In this document: piece after piece, positions 46,901 to 61,272 of the stretch
Position numbering within the stretch: the first letter of the stretch is position 1
Layout: each line of letters starts with the position of its first letter
Assembly (NCBI GenBank): GCA_914767715.1
Contig: OU612065.1
Location: 20,274,001-20,338,000, forward strand
DNA from: Membranipora membranacea
Lineage: Eukaryota > Bryozoa > Gymnolaemata > Cheilostomatida > Membraniporidae
Reading direction: 5' to 3'
Length of the DNA stretch: 64,000 nt
The notes under the pieces: model-generated
Seen by the model: only the letters and a program-made list of their open reading frames with translations
Databases searched by the model: none
Told to the model about the DNA's origin: nothing
Made by a program: the position numbers and the translations under genes

Positions 46901-49900
46901 TTATATGCTGCCATATATGCTTTAACAGAAGAAAACGAGCAAAGGATTAAAATTATGATGCTGAAAGTGTGAAACTATCATCTAGCAAAATAATTCCGAG
47001 CATATTATTGGGTTACATCGAGGATTGACCCTTGATTGTATCTCATGTATTGATACATGGTTACCAACCAGATTGGCTACTATAGAAAGGTTGCACAATT
47101 AAGGTTCGACCTGATCCTTCTCATTCATGGCAGAGGGAAGTTGAGTAACACTGCAAACTAGGTTTGGCTCTGTATTTACGCAACACAGTTTGCAAATAAT
47201 TTTAATTGTATACCAGCACAAATATATGTCACGGTGACCTTTCAAATTGAGCAGAGGTCAATAATTTGATTGAGGAAGGGTAAGCGAGCAGAATGGGTAT
47301 CGCAGACATCGTAACATTAAGCTTTCTTAGCTCGTAATTGAATGTGTTGTCCGGTCTTTGGCCGGAGGTTTAGATACACAACCACTATATGTGCTGGTGC
47401 TGTGTATCGTGTTGTGGAATTTTAGATTTAAAATTAATGTCATATTTTGTTCCTGGTGACACAATAACATCACACATTCGCATTTATTAAATTGTCTGAC
47501 AAATTTACAACAATATGTGCTAAATCAAATTTGTCTTGGGCCCCTGAATACAACGGGTGCCAACTGCCAAATATCGGCTGGAATCTGACTGAATTATTCC
47601 AATATCTATCTCAGTCCCCACAAAGACAAGACACACATTCACAATGATGTTTAAAATGAAGCACTACCAATAACCCAATCTGTTATAAACATTAAAGCTA
47701 CCTCATCTGTAGCAGTTTTTAACTTTTCTTTCAGGTCGGACATTTCTTTGTTCAGACCATTCTGTAATTCTCTGTGGGTAATTTCCATCTGACTTATCTG
47801 TTCTTCAAACTGACTTCTTAGACTCTATGAATGAACCAAAAATATATATTATAGATAGATGTTACAAATGCATTATAATTCATTATGACATCATTGATGG
47901 TGATTCATTGTCGCTTAATTTCATGGAAAATGGCTGCAATGACTTCCTTCGAGTAATTTGGTCTGTTACGTCCATATGAACTCAGCATTTCTAGTCAGCA
48001 ACAATGAGAATAGACGCTATAATGTCATGATCAGTACATGGCGGTGGCTCTGTGGGCGCCAATACATAATCAAGACTTCTGTGTGTTAGTTTGAGAACTT
48101 CGATGCTGCTACCAAGGAACTTGATTGAACCTGTCTCACCAATTAACTTATTAATTATGTGTGCGATGAATGTCAGTTTAGGTGATGATGACATCATTTC
48201 TACAACCTATTAACAATAAATACGTAAGAACACGGTAGCAGTGTCATTCACTAACCTGTTCTTGGTTGGTGCGTTTCTGTTCCTCTTCCTCCCGGAGAGT
48301 TTTGATGAACTGCTGATGTTCTTTATGTAATCTCTCTATCTCCTCCCTCAGATTGTTTTCTCCTGTAGATTTTGCCTCCTGTAGTAACCGCTCCAGTCCA
48401 GCTACATCTACCTCATACTTATCCTTCTGGGCCCTCTTCTCTATTCTAACCTCTTCAAGTGCCTGAAGTACAAAAAGTCCAAAAATTAGATTTAAACATA
48501 GACTAAGTAATAAATATAAAGTCTACGGATTTAAATGATAATTTCTTCTTTTGCACAGTGTACCAGTGAAGGTTTTACTTGCTGTAAATATTCGTGATGC
48601 GTTGGATCCACAAATAAAACTTGGTGCTGTAATCAACGTCGTAATTCTATTGATAGATTCGTGACCATATTAATATCTGACAAAACCGACACAAATTCCT
48701 GTACATCCCAATGGACATGAAGATCTCATAAGTTGGTCATGTGACTCAATCATGTGACAAATGTCTGCAATGGAGTAAACTGTGAAGATATACAGCTTTG
48801 ACACCGATCCATGTCCGCCACCTATCTTTAAAAACATTCCTATTGTTCAGGCAAGAGACAAACAAGATGTTTGTCAAGACATGTTACCATGTCTGTAGCC
48901 AAAGGGTTGTCAATCTGCTGGCATGACACATAAATAAACACGCTTGATAGACAGGACACATATGTTAGGTTTCGAAGCCCTATATATCTAAAATAATATA
49001 CAATAAACATCAGAGATGGAGAGCACTTAAGAGACTAAAATGGATATGGAATATGGATTTGTAGATATATATAGCTACTTTACCTGTTCCAAAGCTTGAA
49101 CTTCAAGGCTTTTCTGCTGAGCCTCATTGCTGGATTTTGATAGAAGTTGATTTTTCTCATCTTGCAATAATTTGAGCTTGCGAGAGACATCTGAAAGCTC
49201 ATCAGTGAGTTTCTGTACCTGGGCTTCTCGCTGGGATTTGGCTGCTGTTAATTCTCCTATAACACCTGATGAACAATAGAGTAATACAAGAGTCAATATA
49301 AACATTTATTTATTGTATTTGGGATTTGTTGGCGTCGAGATTTCTAATAAAACTTGCCTTGCCAACTCAGCACATTCTTGGCTACAAATAAACTACCGAC
49401 AAATTAATGATGGATGATGAAAAAACCTTGACAATGACTTGCAAAAGTTACTTTTTCAGGTCTAGTTGTACCCTAAGTCATTTTTCTTAACATTTTTAAC
49501 ATCTGTCCTATCTAGTTGACCTAACCATTGGCGTCATACGCTGAGAGGAGAAATATTTTAAATACATCGAGCTGTTTCACATTGAGCCGTAACATACCTG
49601 ATTTTTGTACAAGTTGGTCGGATTGTTCGTTACATCTTTGCCTGATGACCTGAAGTTCTCTCTCTGCTTCCCTGTACTGATCAACTGCCGACATGGCATC
49701 CTCCCTTGCTTTATCCAACTATTCAATATAACAAAACTAGATTATGATCGACGAAACTACCTTAAAATACCTCAATAAAACATTTATAATAATAAACACT
49801 AACTTCATATGTCATCACAAGGCTAAGGTTCAGTAATAAATGTTCCTTGCCGTTTGCCTACATATAACACATCCTTTGGCCAGATTATTATTCCAAATTG

Positions 49901-51795
49901 CCATCCAAGAACTTTCATTACTGTGAATGAACAGATAGATAGATATCTCTTTATTTATACCGCTCAAAATATTACATGGTGACATGGCTTTCACAATAAG
50001 AGCGAGTATTAAATAAAAAAGAAAAATGAACATGGATTGCTTTCAGTGAAAACAATAAAATAAAGAAGGGGATTTCGTCAGTGAGTATATTTACCTGGCT
50101 CATAAGTAAGTCCCTCTGCTCGGCGGCATTGTTATGTTTAAGATCGAGGCATTCTAGATCGGCTTTGAGTTTAGCAATCGTCTCCTCTGCCAGTGACAGT
50201 TCATTTACCAGACCGTCTATCCTCTGTCTGTACTGTGCTTCCTGGAACTGGAAGTCTTTGGTCATTTTATCCAGCTTTTCTTGTAAGAAATTCTGTTTGT
50301 CATTGAGATTTTTGTTCTGGTTGTTCCGTAGCAATTCAAGCTCTTTCTCATATAAAGCTTTCGACTTTTTTATTTTTTCTTCATAGTCATTTTCCATTGT
50401 GTCTTTACTTGATTTAAGATCATCGTGCTTTTGCTGAGCCTGCTGCAATTCGGCTGAAAACCGAATCTTCAAAGCTGCAAGCTCGCTTGCAACATCACTT
50501 GACTTGGAACTCTGAGATGCAAGAATGTCTTCTAGTTCCTTTCTATGCAGTTTTTTCAGTTCTTCTATTGCGTCATTTCGTTCCTGTTCAACAGCACCAA
50601 TCACAGTCTCAAATGACTTCATTTTATTCTCAAAATCTCTCTGAGCTTGCTCTAACTCGCGCGACAAACTAGCGACCCTTTGGTCGCCACTAGCTTTTAG
50701 TTCAGTCTCATGGTCGGCGCATTCGCCTTTAAAGGCATCAAAGTCATAAAGGAGTTTTTTCTTCTGTTTCTCATGCTGTTCTAAGCTATGCTCTAGTGAA
50801 GATATTCGCCCTTGCAGCTCTGCCTCCAAACCTGTTGAGAAAAATTATACATAGTTACATCAAAGCAATGAGAATTTTATTGGTTTTCAAATGGCCATGG
50901 TTCTAATCAGCTTTGTCAAATTTATTTGAATCCAACTAGCCAAATGAGACTTGGTCAGAACCTACTGGGACTGCTGTTTTCAGGCTTAACGAGACTACAA
51001 TCAGTAGATTAATTCAGATAGGCCAACATGTTGAATGAATACTTCACATTAAACATAGTGGTATATAATATTTGTTGTTGACTGATCGCTGAACCTGCAT
51101 ACAAAACAATCTTCACGGATTAGGATTACAGTTGCTCAGAAATTGATAAACTGTGCTTTCAAATCAATTTAGTTGTCTTTGCTTACCAAGTTTGCTTCTT
51201 AGCTCTTCAATCTTAGTCTTTGTCTGGTCGAGAAGTTGTGTCTTCTCCTTGTCATGTTGCTGCTGCAGAGATTTAACGATCATCTCATGCTCATCATTCT
51301 TTGTGTTCAGAGCGTAAATAACCTGCAAAGCATTTAAGGTACAGATCGGTTATACAATGAGTCGCATCTAGTTTTTGAGAGCTATATACTGGGGCCTATT
51401 ATCTTAAACTAAACCTAAAGAGATAGAGAGTCCCCAAACAGTTTCCGATGGCATCGCTGCCACATTTCCCCTCGTGTGATTCTCTCAAGGAATATTCTGG
51501 TGATGCCTTATACCAAAAGATGATTGTAAAAAGATATTTCAATATATATATATATATATATGGACATCCATCCATGTGTGTTTTATGTCATTCACACCTG
51601 TCCTACTAAGTCAAGAGCAAAAGTCAATAACCCTAAGCCTTTTGGAGTTTAGCTCACCTTTGTCAGCTGAGCAATCTTCTTAGACATCTTGAGATGCATC
51701 TCATGGTCAACCATACCGTCTGTGAAACACTCCTGGGCAAGATTGCCATGCTTTTTGTTGTTTTGCTGATGAGCCATTGGTCTAGTTGATGCCAT
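37926..51795 (-). CDS. FAM184A: FAM184A-like long coiled-coil protein (18 exons)
   Basis: Exons in transcript order: 51658-51795, 51187-51322, 50095-50831, 49598-49718, 49084-49265, 48256-48462, 47702-47824, 46622-46783, 45718-45839, 44474-44624, 44009-44221, 43634-43786, 43179-43307, 40797-40981, 40153-40299, 39673-39790, 39096-39218, 37926-38126. All phases agree; about 1,115 residues (human about 1,140). It is nearly all heptad-rich coiled coil. FAM184 signatures: [29 protein letters not shown] (broken across exons 1-2), then near the C-terminus ELVNRETNF.KVF, INPLAK, KKK.EK.PT and RLRPIAGSPIHD. The tail after the PIHD block is short (stop after KKFVQ) compared with human. Function is poorly known in any animal; probably structural or cytoskeletal. 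The 2.2-kb intron 40982-43178 holds no recognised gene. Confidence 0.93.
42991..43131. repeat. 60-base tandem repeat, about 2.3 units
   Basis: Units begin ttgggtttcc (42993), ttgggcttcc (43053) and ttggctttcc (43113), each followed by caa..t..cccacaatgcac and a T-rich part with attgtt(g/t)taat. It is in a FAM184A intron, 48 bases from the next exon. Confidence 0.8.
43361..43550 (+). mobile_element. tRNA-derived SINE of a second family
   Basis: Head: TGGCGCAATCGGTTAGCG (box A, 43368-43385) and GGTTGGGATCC (box B, 43430-43440) at tRNA-like spacing. A non-tRNA body follows (cagcccctgggaccctcggg, cacggagaaaaagaaattgg). The spacer and acceptor-stem pairing do not make a complete tRNA. Inserted in the FAM184A intron in antisense to the gene. 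Confidence 0.78.
51541..51562. repeat. AT dinucleotide repeat
   Basis: A run of about eleven TA units in the first FAM184A intron. Confidence 0.85.
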
Positions 51796-52948
51796 AATAG
51801 GATTAGAATTCCATTGATGTTACCAGGTTCTTTTCAGGTTCTTTAAATAAGCTGCCATATATTATAAGTTGAACGTGTTTAAATATGACTGCTCTAAGGT
51901 ATTTTGTGTTGGAAAGTGATAATGTGTGCTCAAATTTCAAGGTACAGCAGAAGGAATGCAATTCTCCAAAGTAACTTTCTCTCACTAATATGATTTCACA
52001 AGGCAGCCATATTGCTGGTAACTTAGCAACATGGAAATAACATGTGAGCCTTGAAAAAATAGAATTGAGATAAACGTGATGCACTTACATGATGACATTA
52101 CTTTATGAGATAAAAATAAAGCGATGATGATGTATAATCCAATCAGATATGATAAGTAGTTTAACTATGGTATAAATAGAACAGGTCTTTTGGAGACAAT
52201 GAAAAGAGTGATGTCCATTTTTAAGGTTGCCAGTCACGTGACAGTTCACTCAATCTAAGAGTGCTCAGAACACGCACCTGCGAGCACCTCATTGGTCAGC
52301 GAGATATTTTGCAATGGGAATTTCACATCAATGTTGATAATCATCTATATACCGGTGTCGACTCTCTATAGTGATTTCATATAAATGCTGTGCATGGTGT
52401 GATTTATTAAAATATCACACAGCTGATGCATGGAAGATGAAGGTGTGGAAGCCCTGGTGAGCAGATATTTCATCAGTTCTCAGAAATCAACTGGTGGGTG
52501 AGACCATAGATTGCACATATATCTCCAGTCTCACAATAATTTCTGCATCGTAAAAACGCAGAAGGAAGGAAGTCAGATAACGAGCCAAGATTATTCTTGC
52601 TTCTCCTGATTATATAGAGCCAAGGTAAGATATTTCATTTTTGAAAATGATGAACTGAAACATTGTTGTCTTGAAATTTGGGGACATTATTCGGCTGGTT
52701 GTCTTTCATGGCCAGTCGCCTATAGTGGCCAGCCGCCTTGCGTGCGGTCAGTTGGTCATTTTATTTTTTACAAACTGATATACCACAGTGTTTCATTGGT
52801 CAATGGTTTCATTCAAATAGAAATTTACAGCCATCTCATCGATATGGGTGCTCAATGTCAGTCGTGGATAAGAATTGACTGTCTAATGCTATTCATCATT
52901 ATGTTATAACTATTTGTTTTGTAGGCTCTGCCGACAGACCCTGTATCA
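51796..52948. promoter_or_regulatory. Divergent promoter interval with PPP1R3 5' UTR exon
   Basis: FAM184A (minus) and PPP1R3 (plus) diverge from this 1.15-kb stretch. On the plus strand TATAAATAG at 52171-52179 is a good TATA box. A 5' UTR exon probably starts some 30 bases later and ends at 52624 (CCAAG|GTAAGA), joined across a 300-base intron to an acceptor at 52924 (tttgtag). No TATA was seen for FAM184A. Confidence 0.55.
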
Positions 52949-53890
52949 ATGCCTGTTCGCATGCAGTACCCTATAATGCCACTTGGGCCACCAGCATACA
53001 TGGTACATCAGAATCAACACTGCAACGCAATGATACAAACCAATAAACAACTGGACTTGTTCAAACTGATGAATCCGTATACTGCAACCCAAGGCGGCTT
53101 TCGACAAGCAAACAAAAACTGTCACAATGAAGTAAGTTTGGAGAAAGACCTCAGTGAACTCACCCTGACTGAGGTTAATGGCCCTAACGAAGACACAAAA
53201 ATCCCAAAGCGGGTAAAGTTTGCAGACACTGTGGGCTTAGACCTTGTTCATATCCGACATATGACAGCGGGACGAGATACTCCCCCAGACTTGAGTAGCT
53301 ACAATTTCTCAGATCTCCAACTATGTTCGGACAAGAAACTCAGTCAAGAGCCTTCACTGACACTCGGCTTTCCTCAGCCTGTTTCAGACTATAGCCATTT
53401 CCGAGAATTCTTGGACATCAATAATGTATCACTAGAGAGTGCATCAGTAAACGGGCTCTCTGTAATCGGAACAATCAAGGTTAAAAATCTCACATTTCAT
53501 AAAACTGTATTTGCTCGATTTACCTGCGATAACTGGGCTACCAGTTATGACGTGAACGCCTACTATGTAAACAACGGATTAGCCTACGGACAGGGCATGG
53601 TTATGACGTCCTTAATTGACACTTTCTCTTTTACTTACGACTTACCGGTGGAATTTACCAAGTGTGACAATATCCAGTTTGCTATCTGTTTTCGATGCGA
53701 AGAACAGGAATTCTGGGACAACAACGAAAAGAAGAATTATGTCATTCACTCTGCAAACTCAGCTAAACAAAAATCTCCAAATCAGAGGCGAAAATCATCT
53801 TTTGATTGTTACACAGATCACATAGAAACAAATTGGACGGAGTTTGCAATATGGAAAAATGTGAGCACTGACTTTACCCCTTATTGGTAA
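52949..53890 (+). CDS. PPP1R3: Protein phosphatase 1 regulatory subunit 3 (glycogen-targeting, CBM21)
   Basis: Glycogen-binding subunit that brings PP1 to glycogen synthase and phosphorylase, promoting glycogen storage. A single coding exon encodes 313 residues. The PP1-docking RVxF motif is RVKF (88-91) in KRVKFADTVGLDL. The CBM21 domain spans about 141-266, from FPQPVSDYSHF through VKNLTFHKTVFARFTCDNW (177-195) to the conserved EFWDNNEKKNYVI (254-266). A 47-residue Ser/Lys-rich tail follows, ending FTPYW. Length and order match the R3B/R3C/R3D class (about 280-320 residues) better than the long muscle R3A form, but I cannot say which vertebrate paralog it equals. The start codon lies 24 bases after a splice acceptor. 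AATAAA at 54358-54363 is a likely polyadenylation signal. Confidence 0.93.
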   Translation: MPVRMQYPIMPLGPPAYMVHQNQHCNAMIQTNKQLDLFKLMNPYTATQGGFRQANKNCHNEVSLEKDLSELTLTEVNGPNEDTKIPKRVKFADTVGLDLVHIRHMTAGRDTPPDLSSYNFSDLQLCSDKKLSQEPSLTLGFPQPVSDYSHFREFLDINNVSLESASVNGLSVIGTIKVKNLTFHKTVFARFTCDNWATSYDVNAYYVNNGLAYGQGMVMTSLIDTFSFTYDLPVEFTKCDNIQFAICFRCEEQEFWDNNEKKNYVIHSANSAKQKSPNQRRKSSFDCYTDHIETNWTEFAIWKNVSTDFTPYW

Positions 53891-56043
53891 TGTGTTTTCT
53901 CTATTTTACTACTTTTTGCTCTGAACTAGTCATCATAGATGATGTGCATTCTTTTTTTTATTGACGAGATTATTTTAATTTATATGGAAGCTTTTATTTT
54001 CTCATTTCCCCTCTTTATGAAGTCTCCCTTGTACACAATCCGCTCAAACTTATACCTCAAACATTATTACTTCACCCAAACTTATTTAGGCAGCTATGTA
54101 AATAGTGAGCTATTGGATGCATTTTTAAAACTGTTTGGTCACTAGCTTTAATACGTTCAGTGCAACAATTACAAAATGCCAAAATGATTGTGGCGTCCCT
54201 AGTTTTATGTACAGTGCATCACACTTAGTACCAGGGAAGTTGGGACAAGCTTCCTGCTGGTGCCATGACTTTGCTGTTTATAGTAAAATAACTTTTGAAT
54301 AATTTTTGTCTATCATATCTCAAAGCAATCAATTCCTCAGACAATTAATGGTCAAATAATAAAGGTTTGTTGTTCATTGAAAATTAATCCGCAGTTTACT
54401 TTCTCTTAAGTGTATTACGTGATCAGTTAGTTTCAATGCACGATTGTTTGAACCTGACGCAGATTTATTGAGTTGCAGCTATACCTTATGAAACGAAGCG
54501 CTACATATTAATGCTGCCTGATGCAAAGGTGCCACTATAGATACTGCCATATCAAATTTGGAACTGCGGCCATTGCAATGCCAGCAAGGCAAGTAATCCT
54601 GAAACAATTTCAACCCAATATGTTTATGGGGGTCAACAAATTATTCTGGCAATATTCAAAGGGTATTTACCTTTTTGATAATCCATATAAGGAGGTCAGC
54701 AGCCTTGACCATGCATCGCCGAGCTGATCCGCACAGACGACCTACAACATGTTCTTGGCTGTCTTGGGATCAACATTTCATTCTGGCAATATTCGAATGA
54801 AGTTAACCTTTATGATAATCCATATAATGTAGCATGCATTGGCAAAATGATCTACATAGACTACCTTCAACATAATAACTGTGGAATTAATCTGAACTGT
54901 CGACATTTCAAGGTTAACAGGGTGTATCTCAGCAACGGTCAAGATAAATCAGTATAACACAGTCTGCTTGTTGCTTCAGGATTAAATTAAACAACCATAT
55001 GTCTACCTATTTAAGGTTGATATTAACATCTGATAGTATTAAGAAAACTGTTGTTGCAGAAAAGCTCAAATCACACAGATATTGATAGATTATATCTCTC
55101 AAGCTGAATTGTTTGTCTTCTTCTTTATGACATGATGATAAGCCACCAACCCCATACAATAAGTCAGCACAATGAGCTACTGGTTCACCTCATGTATTTA
55201 ACAGAGCCTTCGATTAACCAGTGACCAACAGAGAGGCGCACAATCACTCCTTCTGAACTCGATCTGATGTTATCAGTTAAATTTAATGCGGAAAATTATT
55301 AGGAAGAAGCAGCAATTGGTCTTGAATTTAACATTATTCCGCCACTACCTCATGCAAGATGCATAAGTCGAGCAATTTTCGGACTATTCTGTCCACAGAG
55401 GATTCTGAAATGGTCTCTACATCTTACACATCCTGCAGTAGCATAAGCAGGTAGCTACCTACCCTGTCTCGACAGGCCTTGTCAAGAGAGGCTAGGAGTT
55501 ACCCAATACTGACACATGAATAAACAACTCCAATATGAGGCAGGTGTTGTCTTGTTATAAAGCCGATTTATTTACACCTGATTAGGCCCACAATATTATA
55601 TTGGAAAACCCTGGATTTAATAGAAATATAATGGAACACAAAATGGAAAAATACAAAATTACAGCTAGTTCTTCTAAACGGTGTAAAACTTCACATCACC
55701 TTCAATCCACCTCACTATCCTGTTTTAGTCTATCCAAACATTTTGTTAGAAAAATTCTAAATCAAAAGAATCGTAAATGGGATACTGAGTGAAATTATGT
55801 CCCGATTGTTACAAATACATGCTGATTGATTATATGCTAATAAAATAAATCATGACTCAAAAAAACCTTGAAAATAACATAAATATTTTCAAATTAGGAC
55901 CTCAAAAAATAATAAGCCGGCGACCTCATGCAAATTCAGTCAACTCCAATTTTGGTATGTAATTTTTATATGTCTTTGCCTATGCGCTCAAGGAATGTAT
56001 CTAGCAAATACACTTAATGCCTGTAAATAGTTTTGTGTAGAGA
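53891..56043. other. Tail-to-tail gap, PPP1R3 / CAPSL
   Basis: Holds the PPP1R3 3' UTR, a diverged tandem duplication (54633-54873) and AT-rich sequence. No further exon was recognised; the open frames at 54521-54727 and 55601-55792 have no support. Confidence 0.5.
54633..54873. repeat. Diverged tandem duplication
   Basis: Two units of just over 100 bases (54633-54748 and 54769-54873) share ttctggcaatattc, acctt(t)ttgataatccatata and ga(c)ctac(c)ttcaaca at the same relative positions. Confidence 0.65.
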
Positions 56044-59481
<3,438 letters not shown>

Positions 59482-61272
59482 CTAGACCTCAGTGCCAGAT
59501 TCCTTATTTGAGTCAGTCACTTTATCAGATGTTTCATCCAACGTATTCTCATCTACAGATCTATCGTGAGTAACTGCTTCCTCTACAGGTTTAGCCCCAA
59601 GATTACGCCTCGCTGAATCTAACAATACATTGTGTATCCATTTACTGTTATCACCTGGGTCTTGTATCACAGCTGGCCAAGGGTTCCCTACAAATCAAAA
59701 CAGCTTTAAATTTAAAAAAAAAAGCAAATAATCACTGTCACTGCATGGCAGTTTACCTAGATTGTAACGGATGAAGGTCGCACACAATATTGGTCTTGGT
59801 TCTTGGTCCTAATTTTGGTTTTGACTGCTCTGATTATCAGGACCAACACTATATGAAAACTTGCCAAACGCAGCTTAGACCATAAATAACGTAACTGAGG
59901 CATCCTTTGCAATCAGAAACAATCGTGATCGATTCATTATGAGATGTGCAGAAGGAGGAAGAATAATGTTCATTGGTTCCTACTTTTGCATAACACTGAA
60001 CTCCCAAAATCTAGAAATTTCTTCACTGGAAATCTTGAGACTGACCTTTGAGTTCTAAAAGTGACAGAGGTCGATTTTCAGGATACTTTGTAGGTAGAAT
60101 ATATTGTTGTGTAAAACTAGATTTGCTATCCTCATATCTTGGAACTAGCACATTGAAGAGCTTTGGTATCAAATCTTTCTCCTACAAGATAATTGAAAAT
60201 CTAAGCACTGTAAAATCATAAATGGTCAAGATTCATAATGGGAGTGATCGAAGTCTATGGGGATGAGGGAAGACTTGAAATCATGGGGGAGCAACTCCCC
60301 AGATATAAGAAGGTTTACAAAACTGCACAAAGCAATATAATACAGCTTTTGCTGATACGCTGTGCCACCTTTCATGACTGTTAATGTCTTATAATCTTTT
60401 GCACTCTGGATTATCCAATTGAATTTTGAAGTCTGATATGTAAGAAAAAATACATATTATTTCGAAATTATACCATGGCAAAGGAGCTTTACATCATTTG
60501 TCAATAGCTATTCTATTCTAGTTCATGTCGTATAAGCGAATAGTTTGAGCGTAGCAGTTATATTTACAGCTAGATGAACACTTACTAGTAACCAAAAGTT
60601 GGCCATTTCCATTGTCTCAGTGTGTTCTGGGCCGTGCATCATTGCCTGCTGGACTAGCTACCAAAGAAACAATACAGAGAGTGTAAAAATGACTAGCCTA
60701 AGAGTAGGCATCCTAGGCACAATCTAAAGTGCGATAACATCGATGTAAACCCAAATGAAAATCTTATGCAAGCTTCCCTGGTGCTGCAGGGTTCACAGTA
60801 ATCACTTTCTTATCACATGTCCCCTATCGATTTAGAGAAGCTAGGCAGATATCCCTGATAACGTCACTGCACTGAAGCTCCAAGAAAATACTAATAAATC
60901 TGTTATTGGTAGGAGATTGGTAGTTTGGCAGAGATTAATTCGTCAGCCAGCATCAAATTTTATTGTGTGCAATGTAACACGTCATAAAAATATATTATTT
61001 GTTCCTGTTTGTTATTCATTTTTTACGTTATAAATAATGGTCATATAACTAAATCTTAGAGTGATGGGTTATTCAGAGGGTCAACCAACCAGTTCAGCGT
61101 AGCCTCGAGATTCATCCATAACGTGGTACCCTCCTTCTAATCTCTCATGTCTGAATAAAGCTGTGAGCACCATCCTAATCCTCTCAATCCTTCCTTCAGG
61201 TCCACTTCCAACACCAAGAGTAGCCTTCAACTTTCTGGCTTTAGGTGCCACTGGTATCTTTAATCGATTCAT
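59482..61272 (-). CDS. MRPL17: Mitochondrial large-subunit ribosomal protein bL17m (MRPL17), 4 exons
   Basis: Component of the mitochondrial 39S ribosomal subunit. Exons in transcript order: 61090-61272, 60586-60657, 60046-60181, 59482-59687; phases agree, 198 residues (human 175). The L17 core is clear: GSGPEGRIERIRMVLTALFRHERLE (23-47, broken here by no intron), MDESRGYAE, then MEMANFWLL, EKDLIPKLFNVLVPRYED and YPENRPLSLLELKGNPWP. The N-terminus is basic (MNRLKIPVAPKARKLKA), as expected for mitochondrial import. The donor of exon 1 (GTTGGT) is unusual, but the alternative shifts frame. An extra acidic C-terminal tail of about 35 residues, ending KESGTEV, follows the conserved part. Confidence 0.93.

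Noticed and set aside
50081-50386. 101-codon plus-strand open frame
   Set aside because: It is antisense to FAM184A exon 3, whose coiled-coil frame is conserved.
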